This document shows, in pieces, positions 16,495 to 24,940 of a DNA stretch of 64,000 nucleotides. Where the stretch lies: positions 1 to 64,000 of the forward strand of contig NZ_JBBAYJ010000016.1 in NCBI RefSeq assembly GCF_037153975.1, read 5' to 3'. Source of the DNA: Aquipuribacter sp. SD81 (GTDB lineage Bacteria; Actinomycetota; Actinomycetes; Actinomycetales; JBBAYJ01). The notes beneath the pieces were generated by a model, which saw only the letters and a program-made list of their open reading frames with translations, had not been told where the DNA came from and did not search any database. Numbering within the stretch: position 1 is the stretch's first letter; every line of letters starts with the position of its first letter. The translations under genes and the position numbers were made by a program.

Positions 16495-16555
16495 ACGACA
16501 CGGTCGTGCGTGAGCGACCGTCGGAGCACGTCCCCCTCAGGTCGTCGTGCACGAC
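16488..16555. promoter_or_regulatory. pair of identical 12-bp palindromes
   Basis: GTCGTGCACGAC, a perfect palindrome, occurs at 16488-16499 and again at 16544-16555. Two such copies 56 bp apart, some 150 bp before the next gene, look like operator sites for a dimeric regulator. The first could also fold as part of the transporter's 3' end. Confidence 0.4.
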
Positions 16556-16706
16556 CTACCGTGACGCCCGCGCCGGGTCGGCGGCGACGGGCCGCGGCCG
16601 GCTCGGCGGACGGGACGGACGCCACCGGTGAGTTCCCGGCCGGGATGCCGTCTGCCGCACCGTGACGCACGCGAGGGACGCGTGCCGACGAGGAGGACAC
16701 CACCGC

Positions 16707-17261
16707 ATGGGACGCATCAGGGTCCACGAGTTCACGACCGTCGACGGCGTGGTCGACACGCCGATGTGGGCGGTCGACTTCCCGTTCACCGACGGGATGG
16801 AGAAGGCGCTCGGTGAGGTGACGGGTTCGTCGGCCGCGATCCTGCTCGGCCGGCGCACCTACGAGATGTTCGCCCCGGCGTGGTCCACCCGGACCGTCGA
16901 GGACGACCCGGGCGCGCCGTTCTTCAACGACACGCACAAGTACGTCGTCTCGTCCACCCTCGCCGACCCCGGCTGGGGCCCGGCGACCGTGCTGCCGTAC
17001 GACGCCGACCGCATCCGCGCGCTCAAGGACGAGGTCGACGGCGACCTCTACGTGAGCGGCAGCGCGACCCTCGTTCGGGCCCTGCTCGCCGACGGCCTCG
17101 TCGACGAGCTCAACCTCGTGCAGTACCCGGTCGCGCTCGGGGAGGGGATCCGCCTGTTCCCCGAGGGCTCGCCGCGCACGCCGCTGCGTCTGGACGGCGT
17201 CGAGGACTTCGGCAACGGCGTCGTCCTCCTGCGGTACGCCGCGGGCGCGGCGGCAGGCTGA
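16707..17261 (+). CDS. dihydrofolate reductase family protein (RibD C-terminal-like)
   Basis: A 184-residue protein of the RibD_C/DHFR-like fold. Motifs are LLGRRTYEMFAPAW, DLYVSGSATLVRALL and the closing GEGIRLFPEG. Members bind NADPH; most stand-alone ones have no known substrate. ATG at 16707 follows a GAGGAGGA ribosome binding site. It appears monocistronic, between the sugar transporter and the YcaO gene. Confidence 0.8.
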   Translation: MGRIRVHEFTTVDGVVDTPMWAVDFPFTDGMEKALGEVTGSSAAILLGRRTYEMFAPAWSTRTVEDDPGAPFFNDTHKYVVSSTLADPGWGPATVLPYDADRIRALKDEVDGDLYVSGSATLVRALLADGLVDELNLVQYPVALGEGIRLFPEGSPRTPLRLDGVEDFGNGVVLLRYAAGAAAG

Positions 17262-17292
17262 CGACGCCGCGCGGCGGGGCCGGGTACGGGCG

Positions 17293-18879
17293 ATGCTGGC
17301 GCGCGTGCCCGCCCAGCCGCTGCAGCCCGTGCCCGCCCTGCTCGACGACCCCGTCGCCCGCCGCATGCTCGACCTGCTGCCCGACGGCACGCTCGACGAG
17401 GTCGACCTCACCGCTTTCGACCGGATCGGGCTGCCCGTCCGCGCGGCGTCGTCGTACCCGACCTCGCCCGAGGAGCCGCCGGGCGGGGGCATCGGCTACG
17501 GCGCCGACCCGCGCGCCGCACGGCTGTCGGCGCTCGGGGAGCTGACGGAGTCCGCGCAGGTGTCCGGCTGGGTCCGGCGGTCGGACCCGGTCACCGCGAG
17601 CACCCGGGAGATGGTCGCGGCCCGCGGCGCCGAGGCGGTCGTCGACCCCGTCGCGCTGCCCGTCGACGCGGGCGCCGACACCGACCCCGACCGGCCGTTG
17701 CGGTGGCTGCCGGGTCGGCGCTGGCGCGACGGCGCGCTGCACGAGCAGGTGTGGCTGCCCGCGGAGGTCGTCAGCACGTCCGGCGACGACGTGCCCGGTG
17801 GGGCGCCGGCGGGCGGCTGGCTCGTCACGTCCGTCACCAACGGGCTCGGCGCGGGCGACACGCTCGAGCGCGCGGTCGGCCACGGCCTGCTCGAGCTGCT
17901 CCAGCGCGACGGCAACGGGCTGCGATTCCGCGCGCTGGACGCCGGGCACGTGCTCGACGTCGGACCCGGCGGCGGGCTGCTCGACGACCCCGTCACCCGC
18001 TCCGCGCTCGCGGCCTTCGACGCCGCGGGCGTCGACGTCACCGTCAAGCTCGCCTCGCTCGAGAACGACGTCGTCAACGTGTACGCCGTCGGCCGCGACC
18101 GCCTCGAGGACGGCGTCGAGCCGGTCCACCCCCTCGTCGTCACCGCCGCGGGGGAGGGCACCCACCCGGACCGCGAGGTCGCCGTGCGCAAGGCCGTCCT
18201 CGAGCTCGCGGCGTCGCGGGCGCGCAAGGTGTTCACCCACGGACCGGTGGAGACGGTCGACGCGCTCGCCCCCGACGGCTACCGCGCCCGCTGGGAGGCG
18301 CACCACCCGTCGGGCGGGGAGCGCCGGGCCCTCGAGGCGATGCGCGCGTGGTGCGCGCTCGACGCCGCTGCGCTCGCGGACCTGCTCGCGCCGACGTCGT
18401 TCCTCGAGCGCGAGCGGACACCCGTCACCGACCTGCCGGCTCGGCCCGACCTCGCGGGCACCACCGCGTGGCCCCGGGTGACGGCCCTCGTCGCGGACCG
18501 GCTCGCGGGTGCGGGTCTCGACGTGGTCGTCGTCGACGTCACCCCGCCGCAGGACGACGCGCCCCGCGTGCACGCCTGCAAGGTCGTCGTGCCGGGTCTG
18601 GAGGTCGAGAACCTCTCGTACGGGCGCCTCGGGGAGCGCGGGGCTGCGCGGCTCCTCGCGATGCAGGCGACGGGTGACGAGCGAGTGGCCGGCCTCGTCG
18701 GCCTCGGTCCTCCGGACGGCCCGGGCGCCCCGACCGACGCCGTGCCGGTGCGGCTGCACCCGGACGCCGTCGAGCGGCTGGGCGGACCGGTGTGGTTCTC
18801 GCGCGCCCGGGCCGCGGCGCTGCTCGGGCCGCTGTACGCGCTGTACCGCGAGCCCGGTCGCCACCTCGCCGCGCGCTGA
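17293..18879 (+). CDS. YcaO-family protein, stand-alone
   Basis: A 528-residue YcaO-domain protein. The ATP/Mg-binding segments of the family can be recognised: ARLSALGELTE (about residues 76-86), ERAVGHGLLELLQRD (about 193-207) and the GTHPDREVAVRKAVLE helix (about 294-309). YcaO enzymes activate amide bonds with ATP, typically making azoline rings or thioamides in peptides. No dehydrogenase, E1-like partner or precursor peptide is recognisable nearby, so the substrate is unknown. It precedes a sugar-type ABC operon on the same strand, 97 bp away. Confidence 0.75.
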   Translation: MLARVPAQPLQPVPALLDDPVARRMLDLLPDGTLDEVDLTAFDRIGLPVRAASSYPTSPEEPPGGGIGYGADPRAARLSALGELTESAQVSGWVRRSDPVTASTREMVAARGAEAVVDPVALPVDAGADTDPDRPLRWLPGRRWRDGALHEQVWLPAEVVSTSGDDVPGGAPAGGWLVTSVTNGLGAGDTLERAVGHGLLELLQRDGNGLRFRALDAGHVLDVGPGGGLLDDPVTRSALAAFDAAGVDVTVKLASLENDVVNVYAVGRDRLEDGVEPVHPLVVTAAGEGTHPDREVAVRKAVLELAASRARKVFTHGPVETVDALAPDGYRARWEAHHPSGGERRALEAMRAWCALDAAALADLLAPTSFLERERTPVTDLPARPDLAGTTAWPRVTALVADRLAGAGLDVVVVDVTPPQDDAPRVHACKVVVPGLEVENLSYGRLGERGAARLLAMQATGDERVAGLVGLGPPDGPGAPTDAVPVRLHPDAVERLGGPVWFSRARAAALLGPLYALYREPGRHLAAR

Positions 18880-18976
18880 GGCCCTCGTCCGAGATGTCGG
18901 CCTCGGGGCCGCGGGTTACGGTGCGCCGACGGCGCCGCGGGACAGGCCTGGCGGGGCGTCCACCGGAGGGACGACG

Positions 18977-20311
18977 ATGACGGTCAGCAGGCGCACGTTC
19001 GTACGGGGGCTCGGCTACGGGGCGACCATCGGCGCGGTCGGGGCGGGCCTGGCGGCCTGCAGCTCGGACACCCCGGCCCCGGCCGGCAGCGCGGGCGGCA
19101 GCGCCGCGGCGGGCGGCTCCGGCGAGCTCACCCTCACCACGTGGGGCAGCGACGCCGAGATCGCCGCGTTCCAGACGATCGCCGACCGCTTCGCCGAGGC
19201 CGAGGGCGTGACGGTCACGATCGAGAACCTGCCGTACGACCAGATCCGGACCGTCGTCGACCGCCGGCTGCAGGCCGGGCAGGCGCCCGACCTGTTCCGC
19301 GTCTCCTACACCGACGTCGGCGGCTACGCCTCGCGCGGCGTCCTCGCAGACCTGTCCGGGACGCTCGACGCCTCCTACGGCGAGGAGTTCCTGCCCGCGC
19401 TGTGGGCGGCCGTGCAGTCCGACGGCGTCCCGGTCGGCGTGCCCCACCACACCGACACCTCCGCGCTCGCGTTCAACGTCGAGCACCTCGAGGCCGCGGG
19501 CGTCACGTCGGTGCCGCAGAGCCTGGAGGAGGCGTGGACGTGGGAGGAGCTCGTCGAGGTCCTCACCATGCTCCGCGAGTCCGACATCCCCGGTGCTCCC
19601 TTCGCCTTCAACTACCAGGCCTTCGGGGCCTTCCGCTGGTTCAACACCCTGTACCAGGCGGGCGGGCAGGTGCTCGACGGCGACACCGCCGCGCTCGGGT
19701 CGCCCGAGGCGCGCAAGGCCCTGGAGTGGACGAAGGGCCTCTACACCGACGGCCTGCACGAGCCGAGCGTCCTCGTGCGCCGCCCGACCTACCCCGACGA
19801 GATCTTCCCGACCGGCCAGATCTCCATGATCCAGACCGGGGACTTCCTCGTCCCGAGCCTCGAGGCCGCCATCGACGGCCGCTTCGAGTGGGGCGTCACC
19901 TACCTGCCGCAGGACGTCGCGGCCGCCGCCGACCTCGGCGGCAACGCCGTCGTCGTCACCGAGCAGTCCCGGGACCCGCAGGCCGCGGCCGCCTTCGCCC
20001 GCTTCCTCGGCGAGGCCGAGCAGATGCAGTACTTCTGCGAGCAGACGACCGTGCTGCCCGTCCGCAACGACCTCGCCGAGGCCGAGCTCGCCTTCGGCGT
20101 CCGGCCCGACCTGCTGCCGGTGTTCCAGCAGCAGGCGACCACCTTCCCCGAGGACCTCGTCCTCACCACGGTGTCGCCGGCGTTCCCGGGCATCAACCAG
20201 GCGCTCGTCGACAACCTCGACCAGTACCTCGGGTCGGAGGACAGCTCCACCGACGAGGTCGTCGAGGTGCTGAACGCCGACATCGAGGCCGCGGTCGCCG
20301 CGCAGGCGTGA
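18977..20311 (+). CDS. sugar ABC transporter substrate-binding lipoprotein (Tat-type signal)
   Basis: A 444-residue family 1 solute-binding protein. The N-terminus VSRRTFVRGLG is a twin-arginine signal, and the segment ends in lipobox LAAC, so it is likely a Tat-exported lipoprotein. ATG at 18977 has GGAGGG seven bases upstream. It heads a five-gene operon with two permeases, a small unknown protein and a deacetylase-like protein, consistent with uptake of a carbohydrate released outside the cell. Confidence 0.88.
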   Translation: MTVSRRTFVRGLGYGATIGAVGAGLAACSSDTPAPAGSAGGSAAAGGSGELTLTTWGSDAEIAAFQTIADRFAEAEGVTVTIENLPYDQIRTVVDRRLQAGQAPDLFRVSYTDVGGYASRGVLADLSGTLDASYGEEFLPALWAAVQSDGVPVGVPHHTDTSALAFNVEHLEAAGVTSVPQSLEEAWTWEELVEVLTMLRESDIPGAPFAFNYQAFGAFRWFNTLYQAGGQVLDGDTAALGSPEARKALEWTKGLYTDGLHEPSVLVRRPTYPDEIFPTGQISMIQTGDFLVPSLEAAIDGRFEWGVTYLPQDVAAAADLGGNAVVVTEQSRDPQAAAAFARFLGEAEQMQYFCEQTTVLPVRNDLAEAELAFGVRPDLLPVFQQQATTFPEDLVLTTVSPAFPGINQALVDNLDQYLGSEDSSTDEVVEVLNADIEAAVAAQA

Positions 20312-21264
20312 CGACCCCCACGGCGGCGCTGCTGCCGCAGGGACCCCGTGGGCCGCAGGTGCGGCCCACGGGCCGGCGCGGCGTCCTGCGCCCGACCGCG
20401 CGACGGGCCGAGGCGGTCGCAGGCGCGCTGCTCGCGGCCCCGGCGACGCTCGTCTTCGTCGTCTTCATGTTCGTGCCGCTCGCGCTCACGCTGTGGTTCA
20501 GCCTCCACGAGTGGGGCGGCTTCGGCCCCATGACGTGGGTCGGGGGCGAGAACTACACGGAGATCGCGGGCGACCCCGTCTTCTGGAAGGCGTTCGGCAA
20601 CACGATCGTCTTCACGGTCCTGACGGTCCCGCTCGGCATGGCCCTCGGCCTGCTCGCGGCCGTCCTGCTCAACCGCGCGCTGCCCGCGCGCGGGCTGCTG
20701 CGGGCCCTCGTGTACGTGCCCGTCGTCGTGTCCGGCGTCGCGGCCGGCGTGATCTTCCTCCGCCTGTTCGACCCCATCCGCGGCGTCGTCAACCAGGTCG
20801 CCGGGACGCTCGGCCTGCCGCAGGTCGACTGGCAGTCCAGCGGCACGGCGGCGCTCGCGAGCGTCGTCGTGGTCGTCACGTGGCAGGGCGTCGGGTTCGC
20901 CATGGTCGTCTACCTCGCCGCGCTCCAGGGCGTCCCGCGCGAGGTCTACGAGGCGGCGGCGGTCGACGGCGCCGGCCCCGGCCGCACCTTCCGCAGCATC
21001 ACGTGGCCGCTGCTCGCGCCGACGACCTGGTTCCTCGTCGTGTACAGCGTCATCCTCAGCTTCCAGGCCTTCGACGTCGTCTACGTGCTCACGCGCGGCG
21101 GGCCCGGCACGTCGACGACGTTCCTCGTGCAGTACGCCTACGACCAGGGCTTCACGCAGCTGCGGCAGGGCTACGCCGCCGCGCTCGGCGTCATCATCTA
21201 CGTCGTCGTGCTCGCGCTGACGGTCGTGCAGTGGCGGGTCTCCCGCCGGGGGGGCGACGCGTGA
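20308..21264 (+). CDS. sugar ABC transporter permease (CUT1, MalF-like)
   Basis: A 318-residue permease with six helices and EAA loop YEAAAVDGAGPGRTF. The start is the GTG overlapping the stop of the binding protein (GTGA). A longer upstream frame exists but overlaps the binding-protein gene and is a shadow. Arg/Pro-rich cytoplasmic N-terminus of about 38 residues. Confidence 0.9.
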   Translation: MTTPTAALLPQGPRGPQVRPTGRRGVLRPTARRAEAVAGALLAAPATLVFVVFMFVPLALTLWFSLHEWGGFGPMTWVGGENYTEIAGDPVFWKAFGNTIVFTVLTVPLGMALGLLAAVLLNRALPARGLLRALVYVPVVVSGVAAGVIFLRLFDPIRGVVNQVAGTLGLPQVDWQSSGTAALASVVVVVTWQGVGFAMVVYLAALQGVPREVYEAAAVDGAGPGRTFRSITWPLLAPTTWFLVVYSVILSFQAFDVVYVLTRGGPGTSTTFLVQYAYDQGFTQLRQGYAAALGVIIYVVVLALTVVQWRVSRRGGDA

Positions 21265-22127
21265 GCGCGGGCCTGCGGCCCGCGGCCGCCGTGCGCCGCC
21301 CCGGTCGCGGCCCCGCGCGGCAGCGGCCGTGGCTGCGCCTCGTGCTCGCGCTCGTCCTCGTCGCGCTCCTCATGTTCCCCATGTACTGGATGCTGCGCGT
21401 CTCGGTCGCGAGCACCGCGGAGCTGTCGCAGACCCCGGTGCCGCTGTGGCCGCTGTCGTGGGACCTCGCGAACTACCTCGACCCGTGGTCGCAGTACCCC
21501 TTCGCCCGGTGGCTCACCAACAGCGTCGTCGTCGCGGTGGTGTCGGTCGCGCTGACGGTCGCGCTCAACCTCGCCGCCGGCTACGCCTTCGCCAAGCTGC
21601 GCTTCCCCGGCCGGGACCTGCTGTTCCTGCTCATCATCAGCACGCTCATGGTCCCGGTGCAGGTGATCATGATCCCGCAGTTCCAGGTCGTCATCACCCT
21701 CGGCCTGCTCGACGACCCGATGGGCGTCGTGCTCCCGCGGCTCGCGGAGGCCTTCGGGCTGTTCCTCGCCCGGCAGTTCTTCCTCGCCATCCCCGACGAG
21801 CTCCTCGACGCCGCCCGCGTCGACGGGGCCGGGCACATCCGCGCGTTCTGGTCGGTCGCGCTGCCGCTGTCCGGCCCGCTCGTCGCCGTGCTCGTGATCT
21901 TCACGTTCATGTGGCGGTGGAACGAGTTCGTGTGGCCGCTCATCGTGCTCACGACACCGGACAGCTACACCCTGCCGGTCGGGCTGCAGTACCTCGTGCA
22001 GCAGTTCGGCAGCGACTACGGCCCCCTGCTCGCGATGTCGACGCTGTCGATCCTGCCCATGCTGCTCGTCTTCGCCGTGTTCCAGCGCTTCTTCGTCGAG
22101 GGCGTCGCCCGCTCGGGGCTGCGGTGA
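21261..22127 (+). CDS. sugar ABC transporter permease (CUT1, MalG-like)
   Basis: A 288-residue permease with six helices and EAA loop LDAARVDGAGHIRAFW. GTG start overlaps the previous stop by four bases. As with the first importer, no ATPase gene is present, so a shared ATPase encoded elsewhere is likely. Confidence 0.9.
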   Translation: MSAGLRPAAAVRRPGRGPARQRPWLRLVLALVLVALLMFPMYWMLRVSVASTAELSQTPVPLWPLSWDLANYLDPWSQYPFARWLTNSVVVAVVSVALTVALNLAAGYAFAKLRFPGRDLLFLLIISTLMVPVQVIMIPQFQVVITLGLLDDPMGVVLPRLAEAFGLFLARQFFLAIPDELLDAARVDGAGHIRAFWSVALPLSGPLVAVLVIFTFMWRWNEFVWPLIVLTTPDSYTLPVGLQYLVQQFGSDYGPLLAMSTLSILPMLLVFAVFQRFFVEGVARSGLR

Positions 22128-22468
22128 GCGCGCTCGGCCGGCCGCCGGCGGAGGACCCCCTCGCGGTCCACGCCGCGTGCAGCGCCCGGGCGCTGGAGCG
22201 CGAGGGCATCCCCATGGTCCTCGTCGTGCGCGACGCGCGGGCCGGGGCGCCCGACGTGCTGCCCGTCGCCGACGAGCGCGAGCGGGCCGACGGGGCCGTG
22301 CTCGCGGGCCTGCTCGCCCGCTACGACGACGCGCTCGCGCCGCTGCGCGAGGGGAGCGCGGACGTCCCTGACGGCCCGTCGGCGCCGGCCCCGGACCGCA
22401 CGGGCGGGGCCCGGCTCATCCCGAGCCTCGTCGTGCTCGCCGACGGCCACCTGCGGGAGGACGGGTGA
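22124..22468 (+). CDS. hypothetical protein in sugar-transport operon
   Basis: A protein of 114 residues, coupled by GTGA overlaps to the permease before it and the deacetylase-like gene after it. No membrane segment or signal. The only patterned parts are a beta-like stretch PMVLVVRDARAG and a C-terminal LIPSLVVLADG. I do not recognise a family. Its place in the operon suggests an accessory role in handling the transported compound. Confidence 0.6.
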   Translation: MSALGRPPAEDPLAVHAACSARALEREGIPMVLVVRDARAGAPDVLPVADERERADGAVLAGLLARYDDALAPLREGSADVPDGPSAPAPDRTGGARLIPSLVVLADGHLREDG

Positions 22469-23160
22469 GCGGCCCGGCCAGCCCCGTCACCGACCCCGCC
22501 TACGCCGGTCGGGCGCTGGCGGCCGGGGCGTTCCTGCGCGTCGTCAACTGGCACAACACGCCGGAGTCCGGCCGCGACGCGCTGCGCGCACAGCTCGCCG
22601 CCTACGCGCGCGAGTACGTGTGCGTCGGGCCGGACGACCTCGACCGCGTGGTCGCGACCGGTCGTTGGGACCTGCCGAAGCCGGGCATCGTGCTCGCGTT
22701 CTTCGACGGCTACGCGAACAACGCGACCGTCGCGGCGCCGCTCGTCGACGAGCTCGGGCTGCGCGCGTGGTTCCACCCGCCCACCTCGTTCCTCGACGTG
22801 CCGCCCGAGCAGCAGGTCGCCTACGCCGACGCGCACGACATCGACCTGCTCGCCGAGGAGCGCCGCGCCGACCGCGTCGCGATGACGTGGGACGAGCTCG
22901 CCGACATCGCGACCCGCCACGTCGTGTGCGCGCACACCGCGAACCACGTCGCCCTCGACGAGGTGCTCGACGAGGACGCCGTGGAGCGCGAGGTGCGCGA
23001 GCCGGTGCGCCGGCTCACCGCGCTGACGGGACGGGTGCCGCCCTCCTTCGCGTTCCTGTACGGGCGGCCCTTCGACGCGGCCTCGCCCGCCTGGCGGGCG
23101 GCCGCCGGGCTGGGCGTGCGGTACGCGCTCAGCAACACGGGCGTGGAGCGCATCGCCTGA
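22465..23160 (+). CDS. polysaccharide deacetylase-like (NodB/CE4) protein, variant motif
   Basis: A 231-residue protein with the NodB fold pattern. The metal-binding TFDDGY motif reads AFFDGYANN (one Asp replaced by Phe), while the HxxxH motif is kept as HTANH. Loss of one aspartate, the usual general base, makes ordinary deacetylation doubtful; it may bind or act on carbohydrate differently. No signal peptide, so it is cytoplasmic. It ends the ABC operon and may act on the imported sugar. Confidence 0.65.
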   Translation: MSGPASPVTDPAYAGRALAAGAFLRVVNWHNTPESGRDALRAQLAAYAREYVCVGPDDLDRVVATGRWDLPKPGIVLAFFDGYANNATVAAPLVDELGLRAWFHPPTSFLDVPPEQQVAYADAHDIDLLAEERRADRVAMTWDELADIATRHVVCAHTANHVALDEVLDEDAVEREVREPVRRLTALTGRVPPSFAFLYGRPFDAASPAWRAAAGLGVRYALSNTGVERIA

Positions 23161-23174
23161 GCCGGCGGTCGCGG

Positions 23175-23193
23175 CTCATCCGCGACGGGCGAG
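23175..23193. promoter_or_regulatory. operator copy 1 (CTCATCC-GCGAC-GGGCGAG)
   Basis: An imperfect palindrome ending 34 bases before the GTG of the SulP gene. It belongs to a five-copy family in this window with consensus TCACCC-N5-GGGTGA, most often with GCGRC in the centre. Confidence 0.5.
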
Positions 23194-23227
23194 GCGCACC
23201 CCGACGGCAGCGGGGCACGGTTCCCCC

Positions 23228-24940
23228 GTGCCCGCCCGCCGACCGCCGTCCCGGCCGCGGGGGCCGGGACGACGGTGGCTCCCCGACCTCGCCGCAGGGC
23301 TCACGGTCTGGGCGGTCCTCGTCCCGGAGTCGCTGGCCTACGCGACCATCGCGGGGGTGCCCCCGGCGGTCGGGCTGTACGCGGCCCCGGCGGCCCTCGT
23401 GCTCTACGCCCTCCTCGGCACGTCGCGGGCGCTCGTCGTCGGCCCGATGTCCGCCACGGCGGCCCTGTCGGCCGTCGCCGTCGGCCCCGCCGTCGCCGCG
23501 GGGGCCGACCCCGTCGCGGTGACGGCGACGCTCGCGCTCCTGGTCGGTGCGGTGGCCGCGGTCGCGGGGCTCCTGCGCCTCGGCTTCGTCGCGGGGCTCA
23601 TCAGCGAGCCCGTGCTCAAGGGGTTCGTCGTCGGCGTCGCGCTCACCATCGTCGTCGGCCAGCTGCCGGCGCTGCTCGGGGTGGACACCGACGCCGACGG
23701 GTTCGTGCGCGAGCTGCTCGCCCTGCTGCGGGCGCTGCCGCAGGTGTCGTGGCTGCCCCTCGCGGTCGGGCTGGGGTCGCTCGTGCTGCTCGTCGCCCTC
23801 GAACGGGCCGTCCCGCGCCTGCCCGCCCCGCTCGTCGTCGTCGCGGCCGCGGTCGCGCTGTCGGCGGCCCTCGACCTGTCCGGGCGCGGGGTCGAGGTGG
23901 TGGGCCGGATCGAGCGGGGGTTCGGCCCGGTGGGGCCGCCCGGCCTCGGCCTCGCGGTGTACGGCGACCTGCTGGCGGCGGCCGTCGGCATCGTGCTCGT
24001 CGGCTTCGTCGAGGGCCTCGGCGCGGCCAAGGCCTCCCCCGGCGCCCGCGACGTCGACGCGAACCGGGAGCTCCTCGCGCTCGGGGCGGCGAACGCCGGC
24101 GCCGGCCTCTGCGGCGGCATGGTGGTGAACGGGTCGCTGTCGAAGACGGCCGTCGCCACGGCCGCGGGGGTCCGCACCCGGGCCGGCGGGCTCGTGGCCG
24201 GCGTCCTCACCCTGCTCACCGTCGTCCTCCTCGCGCCGGTGTTCGGGCCGCTGCCGGAGCCCACCCTCGCCGCCGTCGTCGTGGTCGCGGTGTGGCGGCT
24301 CGTCGACGTCCGCGGGGTGGCGCGGCTGTCGCGCTACTGGGCGCGCCACCTCGGCGGGCGGCGCTCCCCGCTCGCGCACCCCGACCTCGCGGCCGCCGTC
24401 GCCACCCTCGCCGGCGTCCTGCTCCTCGACACGCTGGCCGGGCTGCTCGTCGGCGTCGTCGTCTCCGCGGTGCTGCTCCTCCTGCGGGCCGGTCGGCCCC
24501 GCGTCGCCGAGCTCGGCGCGCTGCGGCTGCCCGGCGGGGGCACGCGGTGGCTCGACGTCGACCGCCACCCGGCGGCGCGACCGGTGCCCGGGACCACCGT
24601 CCTGCGGCTGGAGGGGGCGCTCTGGTACGCGGTGAGCGACGGGGTGCGGGACCGGCTCGAGGCCACGGAGGCCGACCTCGTGGTGCTGGACGCGGCCGCC
24701 GTCCCCTTCGTCGACGTGCAGGGGGCCGTCATGCTCACCGACGTGGCGCGGGACCTCGCGTCCAGGGGACGGCGGCTGGTGGTCGCGGGCGCGACCGGCC
24801 AGGTCCGTGACGCCCTGCGGGCCGCGGGCGAGGAGACGGGCGTCGGGCTGCCGCTCGGCCGCGACGTCGAGGACGTGGTCGCGCCCGGCGGATCACCCGT
24901 CACGAGCGAACCGGCGACCGGCGCCGGGCGGCCGCCGTGA
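23228..24940 (+). CDS. SulP family anion transporter with STAS domain
   Basis: A 570-residue SulP transporter. The signature near the first helices (WAVLVPESLAYATIAGVPPAVGLYAA) is followed by ten or more membrane segments to about residue 420 and a cytoplasmic STAS domain at about 450-560 (VVLDAAAVPFVDVQGAVML). SulP proteins carry sulfate, bicarbonate or dicarboxylates; the substrate here is not determinable. A conserved palindrome lies 34 bases upstream. It is coupled by GTGA to the BASS transporter that follows. Confidence 0.88.
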   Translation: MPARRPPSRPRGPGRRWLPDLAAGLTVWAVLVPESLAYATIAGVPPAVGLYAAPAALVLYALLGTSRALVVGPMSATAALSAVAVGPAVAAGADPVAVTATLALLVGAVAAVAGLLRLGFVAGLISEPVLKGFVVGVALTIVVGQLPALLGVDTDADGFVRELLALLRALPQVSWLPLAVGLGSLVLLVALERAVPRLPAPLVVVAAAVALSAALDLSGRGVEVVGRIERGFGPVGPPGLGLAVYGDLLAAAVGIVLVGFVEGLGAAKASPGARDVDANRELLALGAANAGAGLCGGMVVNGSLSKTAVATAAGVRTRAGGLVAGVLTLLTVVLLAPVFGPLPEPTLAAVVVVAVWRLVDVRGVARLSRYWARHLGGRRSPLAHPDLAAAVATLAGVLLLDTLAGLLVGVVVSAVLLLLRAGRPRVAELGALRLPGGGTRWLDVDRHPAARPVPGTTVLRLEGALWYAVSDGVRDRLEATEADLVVLDAAAVPFVDVQGAVMLTDVARDLASRGRRLVVAGATGQVRDALRAAGEETGVGLPLGRDVEDVVAPGGSPVTSEPATGAGRPP

